From positions 1,116,001-1,180,000 of the forward strand of contig NZ_SAUF01000002.1 of assembly GCF_004023665.1 (NCBI RefSeq): DNA of 64,000 nt. Reading direction: 5' to 3'. The translations under genes were made by a program, and so were the position numbers. A model generated the notes under the pieces. It did not search any database and had not been told where the DNA came from. It saw only the letters and a list, made by a program, of their open reading frames with translations. Within the stretch, counting starts at the first letter, position 1, and every line of letters starts with the position of its first letter. Positions 51,585-60,118 of the stretch are shown piece by piece. Origin of the DNA: Afifella aestuarii (GTDB lineage: Bacteria; Pseudomonadota; Alphaproteobacteria; Rhizobiales; Afifellaceae).

Positions 51585-52518
51585 CCTGCGCGACAGGGTG
51601 GCCACCGAGATCGGAAAGGCGGTTCAAGGGCAGGACGAGGTCGTCGAGCTGCTTCTCGTCTCGCTTTTCGCCAGAGGACATTGCCTTTTGGAAGGACCGC
51701 CGGGAACGGCGAAGACGCTTCTGGCCCAGAGTCTGGCGGCTGCGCTTCACCTTGACTTCAACCGCATCCAGTTCACTCCGGATCTTATGCCCGGCGATGT
51801 CATTGGCTCCAACATCTTCGACTTCAACGCCAGCCGCTTCAACTTGGTCAAGGGGCCGATCTTCACCGACATCCTGCTGACTGACGAGATCAACCGCGCA
51901 CCCCCCAAGACTCAGGCCGCACTGCTACAGGTGATGAACGAACGCAATGTCACCATCGACGGCGTCGACTATCCGGTTGGTGATGTCTTCTTCACTGTCG
52001 CTACCCAAAATCCACTGGAGCAGCAAGGCACCTATCCGTTGCCCGAGGCTCAACTCGACCGTTTCCTGTTTAAGCTGGTGATTGATTTTCCCGACGAGGC
52101 GGCTGAATTGTCGATCCTCAAGCGCCATGCCGGCCAGGCGCTTGAGCATGACGCGCGCAAGGCGGCGATCATGCCCGTGGCGGGGCTTGAGGAGATCCGC
52201 GCCGGTCAGAAGTTGATCGATGAGATCCGGCTAGACGACGAGATCCTGCGCTACGTCCTGGCGCTGGCCCGCGCCACGCGCAGCGAGGCCGAGATCGCCC
52301 ACGGTGTCTCAACCCGCGCCGCCGATGCCCTTTGCGGCGCGGTGCGCGCCAAGGCGGCCCTCGACGGTCGGGACTACGCTATCCCCGACGACGTCAAGCT
52401 GCTCTTTGTTTCGACGATGCGTCACAGGATCGTGCTTTCGCCCACCGCCGAGATTGAGGGCCGCAGTCCGGCCGCGGTGCTGTCTTCGGTGCTCGAGCAA
52501 ATCCCCGCGCCGCGCTGA
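51562..52518 (+). CDS. MoxR-family AAA+ ATPase
   Basis: A 318-residue AAA+ ATPase of the MoxR group, thought to act as a chaperone for assembly or activation of membrane or vWA-like partners. Walker A is GPPGTAKT at 45-52, Walker B DILLTDEINRAPPKTQ near 100-115, sensor 1 ATQNP near 150 and a C-terminal lid with the RSP motif typical of the family. No signal peptide. Its stop overlaps the DUF58 start (TGATG), the usual MoxR-DUF58 pair. Confidence 0.94.
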   Translation: MNLDELRSLRDRVATEIGKAVQGQDEVVELLLVSLFARGHCLLEGPPGTAKTLLAQSLAAALHLDFNRIQFTPDLMPGDVIGSNIFDFNASRFNLVKGPIFTDILLTDEINRAPPKTQAALLQVMNERNVTIDGVDYPVGDVFFTVATQNPLEQQGTYPLPEAQLDRFLFKLVIDFPDEAAELSILKRHAGQALEHDARKAAIMPVAGLEEIRAGQKLIDEIRLDDEILRYVLALARATRSEAEIAHGVSTRAADALCGAVRAKAALDGRDYAIPDDVKLLFVSTMRHRIVLSPTAEIEGRSPAAVLSSVLEQIPAPR

Positions 52519-53840
52519 TGCGTCCTTCGCGCCGTCTCCTGATTGTCGCCGGGCTGCTGGTTGCCGCGTCCCTCGCGATCCTCGCATTCGCGCAGGTGCC
52601 GCCGGCGACCATCATCGTCGCCTGGGGCGCCCTGATGGCTGCGCTCGTTATCGACGCGACGACGACGCCCGGCGCCAAACGCTTTACCGTCGAGGCGCCG
52701 GAGACCCGAGAGTTTTTCGTCGGCGAGACGACGAAACTGCGTTTCGCTCTGGTAGCACGGGAGAGGGTGAGCCGCGTTCCTGCAGCGGGCGGTCCGGTGC
52801 GCTTTCGCCTCGCTTGGCCGTCTGGCATCGAGGGCCCGGCGGAATTTGGTGTCTCGGATGCTTCGCAAGACGCCAGCGCCACGATCACGGTCAGGGGCGT
52901 GCGGCGCGGTGACTACCGGCCCGGCGAGGTTGCGGTGTTACGCCTGGGTAGGCTGAAGCTTCTCGACCATATCGCTTTCTATCCTGTCGCTACCCGGCTC
53001 GTCGTCACACCCAATCTCAGGCGCGTGACTTCCGGAGACATCGACTTGCAGATCGCGACCGAAACCTTCGGCGCTCGCGCGGCCCTCAATCGCGGGGAAG
53101 GTTCGGAGTTTCATCAGCTGCGCGACTTCGTATCAGGCATGGACAGTCGTGCCATCGACTACAAGCGGTCAGCTCGTCACCGCAATCTTGTTGCCCGTGA
53201 GATGCGGGCCGAACGCAACCACAACATCGTGCTTGCCATGGATAACGGCCATCTCATGCGCGAGGAGATCGCCGGGCTTGCCAAGATCGATCACATGATC
53301 GACTCCGCCATGGCGCTCGCCTGGGCTGCTGTGAAGGGTGGTGACCTCGTCGGGCTCTACGCCTTCGACGCGCGCCCCCGCATCTATGTTCCACCCGGCG
53401 GCGGCATGAAAGCCTTCTCCCATCTCAGAACCCGGGTTGCAGAGCTCGAATATCGCTCGGTGGAAACCAATCATACCCTGGCTATGACCCATCTCGGCCA
53501 GAAGTTGAACCGGCGCAGCCTGGTAATCGTGTTCTCCGACTTCGTCGACACGACGACCGCCGAACTCCTGGTCGAGAACGTGGCGGTGCTGAACCGGCAT
53601 CACGTCGTCGTCTTCGTTTCCCTTCGCGACCCGCTCCTGTCGGACATGACACGTCACGCCGCGAGCGATCTGGGCGCCGTGGCGAGCGTGGTGGCCGCCG
53701 CCGGATTGGAACGCGAGCGCCGCGCCGTTTTAGATCGCCTATCCCGGCTCGGCGTCTTCGTCATCGATGCGCGGCCGGGTGAGGTGAGCGCGCGGCTCAT
53801 CTCCACCTACCTGAGAATCAGGGAGCGGGAGCTGATATGA
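52518..53840 (+). CDS. DUF58 domain protein (vWA-like partner of MoxR)
   Basis: A 440-residue membrane-anchored protein with two N-terminal helices (residues 7-24 and 30-45), a beta-rich extracytoplasmic-like middle (VRRGDYRPGEVAVLRLGRLKLL), and the DUF58 core GSEFHQLRDFVSGMDSRAIDYKRSARHRNLVAREMRAERN followed by NIVLAMDNGHLM and VFSDFVD, a degenerate vWA fold. DUF58 proteins pair with MoxR ATPases. Its stop overlaps the SpoIIM gene by ATGA. Confidence 0.92.
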   Translation: MRPSRRLLIVAGLLVAASLAILAFAQVPPATIIVAWGALMAALVIDATTTPGAKRFTVEAPETREFFVGETTKLRFALVARERVSRVPAAGGPVRFRLAWPSGIEGPAEFGVSDASQDASATITVRGVRRGDYRPGEVAVLRLGRLKLLDHIAFYPVATRLVVTPNLRRVTSGDIDLQIATETFGARAALNRGEGSEFHQLRDFVSGMDSRAIDYKRSARHRNLVAREMRAERNHNIVLAMDNGHLMREEIAGLAKIDHMIDSAMALAWAAVKGGDLVGLYAFDARPRIYVPPGGGMKAFSHLRTRVAELEYRSVETNHTLAMTHLGQKLNRRSLVIVFSDFVDTTTAELLVENVAVLNRHHVVVFVSLRDPLLSDMTRHAASDLGAVASVVAAAGLERERRAVLDRLSRLGVFVIDARPGEVSARLISTYLRIRERELI

Positions 53841-54895
53841 CGACAAGCGCCGACGTTATCCGCTCCAGCAGGTTCAGGGCTGAGCGCGAAGCCGGGTGGC
53901 AACGCCTTGCTGCGATTGTGGCTGCTGCCGAGAAGCGTGGACTATCGAAGCTTGATTTCGATGATGCGCGCGATCTCGTGCCGCTCTATCGCCAGGCGAT
54001 CGCGTCCCTTTCCGTCGCCCGGGAAATTTCTCTCGATGCCAGCGTGGTCGATTATCTCGAAAGCCTCTGCGCCCGTGCCTATTTGCTGATCTACGCGCCG
54101 CGCGAAACGCTCCGCGGGCTGTTTACGCGCTTCTTCACCCGCAGCGCGCCCCAGGCCGTCCGTCGCTCGGCGATGGTTATTCTCATTGCCTATGTCGTCA
54201 TGACCATCGGCGCCGTCGCTGCATATCTGCTCGCGATGAGCGACCCCACCTGGTTCTACGCTTTCGTGCCGGAGAGTCTTGCCGGCGGACGCGGACCAAG
54301 AGCCAGCGCCGAGGCGCTTAAGAGGCTTCTTTACGACAAGGAGGGTGCGGAGCTAGGTGGGCTCGGCGCCTTCGCCAGCTACCTCTTCTCGCACAATACC
54401 CAGGTCGCCCTTTTTTCCTTCGCGCTCGGCGTCGTCGTCTGTGTGCCAAGCCTTCTCCTTGCTCTCTACAACGGTGCTGTCCTTGGGGCTTTCACGGCGA
54501 TCCATGCTCAAAAGGGGCTCGCGCTCGATTTTGTCGGCTGGTTGTCTATTCACGGCGTCACTGAGCTTTCCGCCGTCGCGATCGCCACGGGGGGAGGATT
54601 ATCGCTGGGGCTTGCCGTGCTGTTTCCCGGACAGCGCAGCCGTGCAGCGGCCCTGCGCAAAGCGGGCAGGGACGCTGCCAAGCTCGCCCTGGTTGCCGCC
54701 TTGATGCTGGTCGTCGCCGGCGTGCTGGAATCCTTCGGCCGCACTCTCGTCACCAGCCTCTGGGCGCGTATCGTCATCGGATGGGGGCTGGGCGTCTGCT
54801 GGCTCGCCTGGTTCAGCCTCTGTGGTCGCAAGCGCGGTCCGGTCGGCGCGATCGATCAAATGGTGCCAGCGGACCGGATCGGGGAGGCCAGCTGA
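53837..54895 (+). CDS. SpoIIM-family (stage II sporulation protein M-like) membrane protein
   Basis: A 352-residue membrane protein related to Bacillus SpoIIM, although this organism is not a spore former by context. An N-terminal cytoplasmic helical part (LSKLDFDDARDLVPLYRQAIASLSVAR) precedes about six membrane helices; LFSHNTQVALFSFALGVVVCVPSLLLALYNGAVLGAF and GWLSIHGVTELSAVAIATGGGLSLG are family motifs with conserved H and E. It is the usual third element of MoxR clusters in Gram-negatives. Confidence 0.9.
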   Translation: MTTSADVIRSSRFRAEREAGWQRLAAIVAAAEKRGLSKLDFDDARDLVPLYRQAIASLSVAREISLDASVVDYLESLCARAYLLIYAPRETLRGLFTRFFTRSAPQAVRRSAMVILIAYVVMTIGAVAAYLLAMSDPTWFYAFVPESLAGGRGPRASAEALKRLLYDKEGAELGGLGAFASYLFSHNTQVALFSFALGVVVCVPSLLLALYNGAVLGAFTAIHAQKGLALDFVGWLSIHGVTELSAVAIATGGGLSLGLAVLFPGQRSRAAALRKAGRDAAKLALVAALMLVVAGVLESFGRTLVTSLWARIVIGWGLGVCWLAWFSLCGRKRGPVGAIDQMVPADRIGEAS

Positions 54896-55980
54896 TGGGT
54901 TGGCCGAAGAACCGGCGCGAAAGGAAGGCTCGCGAACGCATGGTCCGCGCCGGCGAGGTGAAACAGGGCAAGGTTCTCTCGTTGATCCCGCCCGAAGGCG
55001 CGCCGCTCAACCTTGCGGTCGCCACCATCGCGGCGCGTTGCGGCGCCCAGCTCATCGACTTCATTATCACCACCCTCGCCACGATCGTGCTCTTTCTCGT
55101 CATTTCGGTCCTCTCGCGGCCGGGAATGGCAGGCGAAAGTGCCATCGGCGGATTGATCGTGCTGTTGTTGGGCGCGCCCTTCTACATGCTGTGCGAGCTG
55201 TTCATGAACGGCCGCACACCGGGCAAACGACTGGTCGGCATTCGGGTGGTCTCGCGGGATGGAGCCGGGCTTTCCACCCATCAGGTCGTCATGCGCAACC
55301 TGACGAAGGAGGTGGAGGTCTTCCTGCCGATCAGCTTTCTTCTCACGTTCCAGACTATGCCGAGCTGGTTGGTGATTTTGATGTTCACCTGGCTTGCGGC
55401 GGTCTTCGCAGTGCCGATCGTCAACCGCGCCAACCAGCGGCTCGGCGATCTTGCCGCCGGCACCGCGGTCATCGTCGATCCGCGTCCGGTGCTGCTCGAA
55501 GACGTGGCCACCAAGGCCGATCAGGCAACCCTGGAACGTTTCGTCTTTACGAGCGCCCAACTCGACGTTTACGGCGCGTATGAGCTGCAGGTGCTGGAAA
55601 AGCTGCTCAGGCCTCAGGCGAGAGCGACCGCAGCGCCATCTCCCGGCAAGGAGCGGCTCAATGGGCTCACTGCCGTCGGCCAGCGGATCCGTGCCAAGAT
55701 CGGCTATGATGAAAGCGTGGAGCCGAAGGATGAGGAAGCGTTCCTACGCAGCTTCTACGTCGCCCAGCGGGGGTATCTCGAAAAGAAGAAGCTCTTCGGG
55801 GAAGCGCGCGCTAACAAGTTCCATCACGGCGAACCGACCGCGTCCGCCGTCCTCGCGCCAGCCCCGGGGCCGATCCGTTCCACGGCATCGCCTGCGGCGT
55901 CGAATGGCGCTGAAGGACCGGGACGCACCAACGAACCCACGAACCAGGTACAACATTCATCAACCAAGGGGCTGACATGA
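54895..55980 (+). CDS. RDD-family membrane protein
   Basis: A 361-residue protein. The RDD domain covers about residues 40-200: an Arg-containing first helix (AARCGAQLIDFIITTLATIVLF), NGRTPGKRLVGIRVVSRDG, and NQRLGDLAAGTAVIVDPRP. The C-terminal 160 residues are cytoplasmic and end in a low-complexity Pro/Ala/Ser tail. It overlaps SpoIIM by one base and the following membrane gene by ATGA. RDD proteins are common companions of DUF58/SpoIIM genes; the function is unknown. Confidence 0.9.
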   Translation: MGWPKNRRERKARERMVRAGEVKQGKVLSLIPPEGAPLNLAVATIAARCGAQLIDFIITTLATIVLFLVISVLSRPGMAGESAIGGLIVLLLGAPFYMLCELFMNGRTPGKRLVGIRVVSRDGAGLSTHQVVMRNLTKEVEVFLPISFLLTFQTMPSWLVILMFTWLAAVFAVPIVNRANQRLGDLAAGTAVIVDPRPVLLEDVATKADQATLERFVFTSAQLDVYGAYELQVLEKLLRPQARATAAPSPGKERLNGLTAVGQRIRAKIGYDESVEPKDEEAFLRSFYVAQRGYLEKKKLFGEARANKFHHGEPTASAVLAPAPGPIRSTASPAASNGAEGPGRTNEPTNQVQHSSTKGLT

Positions 55981-56717
55981 CGATAACCGACACTCCCACC
56001 GACAAGCCAAGCTTCGGCGTCGGCGCGCGCCTAGGGGAAACCTTCTCCATATTTGGAAAGCGCTTCGTCGTTTTCGCCGTCATCGGCGGTGTCGTCGGCG
56101 TTCTGGGCCAGGTGCCGTTCTTTTTCCTGATGGCGAGCGCGGGGCCGGGGGCCGAGGAGAACTTCGGCGTCATCCTCTTAGGTGCAGTTCCGCCTTTGAT
56201 CATCTATCAAGTGATGACCGGCATGCTGGTGCTGGCGGCCTACGACGCCAAGAGCGGACGGCCGATCCGTCTCGGCACCTATGTGATGAGTGCCCTCAAG
56301 CGCCTTCTGCCGCTGATCGTCATGGCGATCTTCGTCTACATTCTGATTGCCATCGGCCTCGTCTTGCTGATCGTCCCCGGCGTATGGGTGCTCGGCGTTA
56401 CTGCCGTCTTCGTGCCCGCCATCATGATCGAAGGTGCCGGCTTCGGAGCGGTCGGTCGTTCAGCCAGTTTGACCAAGGACTATCGCTGGCCCATCGTGCT
56501 GTTGCTCGTGGTCGTCTACCTCATCGCGTATGTGATTGCCTTTGTCATGGCAATTTTCGTCGGCCTCTTCGGCGGAGTGTTCCTGGTCGTCGCCCAGGGG
56601 CTCGTCAGCGGCATCACCACCTCGATCGTGTCCATTGCAGTGGCAATGACTTACGCGCGGCTGCGCGAGATCAAGGAAGGCGTCGGCTTCACCGACCTCG
56701 CCGAAGTCTTTGCGTAA
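55977..56717 (+). CDS. polytopic membrane protein, last gene of the MoxR cluster
   Basis: A 246-residue membrane protein with six hydrophobic segments. The ETFSIFGKRF start, VIAIGLVLLIVPGVWVLG near residue 130 and AVGRSASLTKDYRWPIVLLL near 160 are the pattern of glycerophosphoryl-diester-phosphodiesterase-membrane-domain / DUF975-like proteins (the LxxxGxxxVPGxx and SxxLTKGxR motifs). No enzymatic domain. It is probably the end of the seven-gene operon; the next gene is on the other strand. Confidence 0.78.
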   Translation: MTITDTPTDKPSFGVGARLGETFSIFGKRFVVFAVIGGVVGVLGQVPFFFLMASAGPGAEENFGVILLGAVPPLIIYQVMTGMLVLAAYDAKSGRPIRLGTYVMSALKRLLPLIVMAIFVYILIAIGLVLLIVPGVWVLGVTAVFVPAIMIEGAGFGAVGRSASLTKDYRWPIVLLLVVVYLIAYVIAFVMAIFVGLFGGVFLVVAQGLVSGITTSIVSIAVAMTYARLREIKEGVGFTDLAEVFA

Positions 56718-56871
56718 GGCGGCGGCGAGAGGTGATGAGGCGATAGGTCTCCGTTGACAACGTCATTGATAACTGCGCGGGCGTTGCAGCGCCCGCGAGC
56801 GCTATTAAGCGCATATTTCCTTCTCGTCCCATCGCTCGCAGCAACGTCCGCGGGAGCACACGCTGTGGCGG

Positions 56872-57549
56872 TCAGATCCGACGATCGAAGACCGAAGTTC
56901 CCTTCTTCAAGCGGTAAACCGCCGAGGGACGGTTGGCGCCAGGCATTCGCCGTTTCCCGCCCGTCTCCTCGATGAAGTCTCGTTCGAAGACCTTGCGCCG
57001 AAAGGCATCGATATTGAGCCTCTGGCCGAGCGCGATCTGGTAGATGTCGTGCAGTTCCGACAGCGTAAACTCCCGCGGCAGGAAACGCGCTGGCAGGTCG
57101 GAATAGGCGCCCTTGCCGCGCAGGCGCTTTAAAGCAGCCGACAAGATGAGATCGTGGTCGAACGGCATGCCACCTGCCTCTTCGACAGGCGTCAGCGTGA
57201 GCCCTTCGCGCGAGAGCGCGGGGCGAAGCGCTTCGATCGGCGAGAGCGAGAAATAGGCAACGCTCACCGACCATCCGCGCGGATCGCGGCCGGACCCGGA
57301 AAAGGTGGATAGCTGCTCGACGTACAGCTCGTTCAGCCCCGCTTTCTGCATCAAGACCCGCCGGGTCGTTGCGCCGAGATGGTCGTCCTCATCCACATGC
57401 ACATAGCCGCCGATCAATGCATCGGATTCCGCGAAAGGCTCCTTCTCGCGCCTGGCCCTCAGCACGCAGAGCCGCTCTTCATGGACCGTGAGGGGCACGA
57501 CGTCCACCGTCAGGATAGGCGCTTCAAACTTGGTTTCCATAAACGGCAT
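56872..57549 (-). CDS. NrtR-like Nudix-domain transcriptional regulator
   Basis: A 225-residue protein: an N-terminal Nudix-like domain (APILTVDVVPLTVHEERLCVLRARREKEPF...GGYVHVDEDDHLGATTRRVLMQKAGL) whose Nudix box is degenerate (the RExxEE glutamates are missing, with ATTRRVLMQKAG instead), followed by a C-terminal NrtR-type winged helix (REFTLSELHDIYQIALGQRLNIDAFRRKVFER). NrtR proteins sense ADP-ribose or related nucleotides and control NAD genes. Here it is divergent from the vWA/PurA-like pair, with a TATTA-GG-TAATA palindrome between. Start: ATG 57549 or 57540. Confidence 0.88.
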   Translation of the reverse strand: MPFMETKFEAPILTVDVVPLTVHEERLCVLRARREKEPFAESDALIGGYVHVDEDDHLGATTRRVLMQKAGLNELYVEQLSTFSGSGRDPRGWSVSVAYFSLSPIEALRPALSREGLTLTPVEEAGGMPFDHDLILSAALKRLRGKGAYSDLPARFLPREFTLSELHDIYQIALGQRLNIDAFRRKVFERDFIEETGGKRRMPGANRPSAVYRLKKGTSVFDRRI

Positions 57550-57550
57550 C

Positions 57551-57582
57551 TTGCATCTTATTAGGTAATATGCAAAATGCAT
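57551..57582. promoter_or_regulatory. NrtR-type operator cluster upstream of the vWA gene
   Basis: A perfect palindrome TATTA-GG-TAATA at 57559-57570 is followed at once by ATGCA-AAA-TGCAT at 57570-57582; TTGCAT at 57551-57556 also pairs with ATGCAA at 57570-57575. The stretch is AT-rich within GC-rich DNA and lies 2-33 bases before the NrtR start and about 62-93 bases before the vWA start, so it can control both. Confidence 0.7.
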
Positions 57583-57643
57583 TTAATCAGGCGGTGCTGG
57601 CAGGCAGCACAGGAGCCTCTCAGAACCAAGGAAGGAACCGGCC

Positions 57644-58534
57644 ATGGGGCACGGAAACTGGAGCGATCGGGACTGGGCGGTCTACGCCGCTCGTTCGGTC
57701 AGCGGTCGCAGCCGCTCGGAGCTTTTCGAGGCAAAGCGCATGAAGGACGCTTACGATCCGGCACAGATCAAGGTGAGGGAGTCCCGCGACAGTGCCGAGA
57801 ATCCAGAGGCGACGCCCATCATCATCGGTGTCGACGTCACCGGATCGATGGGCATTCTGGCCGAGGAGCTGGTGGTGAAGGGGCTGAACGAGGCCTTCAC
57901 TTCACTCATCGGCCGCAAGCCAGTCAGCGACCCGCATGTGATGGCAATGGCCATCGGCGATGCGCAATGTGACCGGGCTCCGCTACAGGTTACCCAGTTT
58001 GAAGCGGATTTGCGTATCGTCGAGCAACTCCGGCAGTTGTGGCTTGAGGGCGGTGGCGGCGGCAATGGAGGCGAGAGCTACTGCCTCGCCCACATCTTCG
58101 CCGGGCTCAAAACGGCGCATGACGCTATGGAAAGGCGCGGCAAGCGGGGCTTCCTGTTCACGGTCGGCGACGAACCGGTGCATGACGGGGCCACCCGCGA
58201 GCAGCTTTCGCGCGTGTTCGGCGCGGAGGCGCGCCAAGGTGTGACAGGCCGGGAGGCGGTCAGGCTCGCGAGCGAGAGCTACGAAGTATTCCACATCATC
58301 GTCGATGGCTCATATGCCGCGAACCACATTCGGGAGGTTCGCAGCTCGTGGGAGGCCATTCTGCCCGAGCGGGTCATCCATCTGAGGAACCCTGCCCAGC
58401 TTGCGCAAACGATCGTATCGACTATCGAGGCGGCGAGCATCCGTGCGCCGACCCATAAAGCCGGCCTCTCAGGGCTCCTTCCTGCTCCCCTTCGTCGCCG
58501 TCCCTGGGGTGGATGGGCCGGAGGCCAGCGATGA
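57644..58534 (+). CDS. von Willebrand factor A-like protein of the NrtR/PurA-like module
   Basis: A 296-residue cytoplasmic protein. After a 55-residue charged leader containing YAARSVSGRSRSELFEAKRM, a vWA-like fold begins with IIIGVDVTGSMG; D64, T66 and S68 form the DxTxS MIDAS metal site. A glycine-rich loop (LEGGGGGNGGES, residues 134-145) and FLFTVGDEPVHD (D176) follow. No signal peptide or membrane helix. A strong AAGGAAGGA site precedes the ATG. It overlaps the PurA-like gene by ATGA, so the two are coupled, and it probably acts as a metal-dependent protein-protein or nucleotide-linked switch. Function inferred only. Confidence 0.85.
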   Translation: MGHGNWSDRDWAVYAARSVSGRSRSELFEAKRMKDAYDPAQIKVRESRDSAENPEATPIIIGVDVTGSMGILAEELVVKGLNEAFTSLIGRKPVSDPHVMAMAIGDAQCDRAPLQVTQFEADLRIVEQLRQLWLEGGGGGNGGESYCLAHIFAGLKTAHDAMERRGKRGFLFTVGDEPVHDGATREQLSRVFGAEARQGVTGREAVRLASESYEVFHIIVDGSYAANHIREVRSSWEAILPERVIHLRNPAQLAQTIVSTIEAASIRAPTHKAGLSGLLPAPLRRRPWGGWAGGQR

Positions 58535-59733
58535 CTCGCGCTTGGGCAGTGATCGGCGCGAGCTATGGCGATGAAGGCAAGGGGCGGACAGTCGACTGGC
58601 TGGCCGCTTCCTCGGGGCCAAAAGCGCTCGTCGTGCGGAGCAATGGCGGTGCGCAAGCCGGACACACAGTCGAAACACCGAAAGGGAGACGCCATGTCTT
58701 CCATCATGTCGGATCGGGCACCTTCAGGGGCGCCCGCACGCATCTCTCGCGCTACATGGTGTCCCATCCGATCCTGTTCGCCGAGGAAGTGACGGCTCTC
58801 AGCCGCCATCTAGACTTGCCCGCGATCTCCGCCGATCCGCGGGGCTTCGTCACCACTCCGTTCGACATGATGGTCAACCAAGCCGCTGAGTTGGCGCGTG
58901 ACGGTGCCCGGCATGGCAGCTGCGGCCTCGGTTTCGGCGAGACTGTCGGCCGCTGCGAGACGGGCCCATACGCCCTGACGGTCGCGGATCTTTATCGACC
59001 AGGGTTGAAGGATCGGCTGATCGCAATCCGGGAGGAATGGCTGCCGAAGCGGCTGGAAGAGATGGACCTTCGCCCCGGCTTCGGCCCTCTTGCCTTCGCC
59101 AGCTCTCGGGATCTGCTGGACTGCTTTGTCGCACAATGCACCGAGTTCGCGCGCCGCGTGGGACGGCGGGACGATCCGCAGATCGGCGAGGAAGACACTG
59201 TGATCTTTGAAGCTGCTCAAGGGCTGCTCCTCGATCAGAACGCATCCGGCTTTCCCTTCGTCACCCGATCTAAAACCGGACTTGCCAATATCAGTGCCAT
59301 TGCGGCGGAAGCTGGTATCGAGAGCCTTGATGCCATATTCGCCTCTCGCTGCTATCTCACACGTCACGGGCGCGGGCCAATGGAAGACGAAAGGCCTATC
59401 AAACAGTGGTATGCGCTGGAGGATCCGACCAACCAGCCAAATCCTTGGCAGGAGACCATGCGCCACGGGCTTATCGATCCCGCAAAACTCGCTGATCGCA
59501 TCGCCTTGGACCTGGCCCGGAGCACAGTCCCGTGTCGTGCGTCTTTGGCGATGACCTGTCTGGATCAGGCGAAAAAGCGATTTGTCTGGCTAAGCGAGGG
59601 AGAGCCGAGAGAAGGCACAGAAGCTGCGTTTCTCGGCGCCATGGGGCGTGCGACCGGTCTTCCCCTAACCGTGTGCTTTTCCTCGCCCCGAAACGAATGG
59701 CACCGCGACGCAATTCGGACTTCGTCTTTCTGA
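58531..59733 (+). CDS. divergent adenylosuccinate synthetase paralogue (PurA-like)
   Basis: A 400-residue homologue of PurA, which joins aspartate to IMP with GTP. The N-terminal phosphate loop GASYGDEGKGRTVDW retains D14 and K17, and the HAGHT-equivalent QAGHT retains H45 (D13 and H41 of E. coli), but the adjacent N is replaced. GLGFGETVGRCETG (132-145) stands for GRGIGPAYEDK, FPFVTRSKT (241-249) for YPFVTSSNT, and LTRHGRGPMEDE (276-287) for TRVGAGPFPTE. It is shorter than PurA (about 430). It is clearly not the housekeeping purA and may act on another nucleotide. Start 58531 has GGAGG upstream and overlaps the vWA stop. Confidence 0.85.
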   Translation: MTRAWAVIGASYGDEGKGRTVDWLAASSGPKALVVRSNGGAQAGHTVETPKGRRHVFHHVGSGTFRGARTHLSRYMVSHPILFAEEVTALSRHLDLPAISADPRGFVTTPFDMMVNQAAELARDGARHGSCGLGFGETVGRCETGPYALTVADLYRPGLKDRLIAIREEWLPKRLEEMDLRPGFGPLAFASSRDLLDCFVAQCTEFARRVGRRDDPQIGEEDTVIFEAAQGLLLDQNASGFPFVTRSKTGLANISAIAAEAGIESLDAIFASRCYLTRHGRGPMEDERPIKQWYALEDPTNQPNPWQETMRHGLIDPAKLADRIALDLARSTVPCRASLAMTCLDQAKKRFVWLSEGEPREGTEAAFLGAMGRATGLPLTVCFSSPRNEWHRDAIRTSSF

Positions 59734-60118
59734 AACGCGGCATTTGCAGCAGCCGCAGCAAATATTCGGGTTATCTCGCAACTGCCCGGCCAAACCGCTG
59801 ATGATCTCTTGCGGAGCGCGGTATGCGCGGAACAATGACGAAGTCATTTGTTGCCGCTCCAATCTGCGCCCCGTCAGCCCCTTTCTGCGAAGCCATTTCC
59901 TATGACCCGGTCCGGTTCGTCGAGGATTCAGCCGTTGAACATCACTGCGACTGGACACCTCGAAGAATCTTGTCTTCGGTCTCCGATGGCGGCAGCGCCC
60001 GTCTCGGGAGGAGCGGCAACGGGGCAGACGGCGATCGTCAGCTTTATTTCGGCCGATTTTTCATGATTGGCGACGCCCTCCTCGGCGCCTTCCCGCGTCA
60101 TGCGGGCGCAGTTCTCCC
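59734..60118. other. intergenic region between the PurA-like gene and the IS relic
   Basis: About 385 bases. No supported gene. GGATTCAGCCGTTGAAC at about 59927-59943 might be the end of the IS5-type element, but no matching inverse copy was found on the other side, so the element's limits are uncertain. Confidence 0.45.

Noticed and set aside
56754-56975. 73-codon plus-strand ORF between the MoxR cluster and the NrtR gene
   Set aside because: Overlaps the end of the NrtR gene antisense; no supported start or motif.
58531-59733. Calling this gene housekeeping purA
   Set aside because: Length and the IMP/aspartate loops differ from PurA and the operon context (NrtR, vWA) is not purine biosynthesis.
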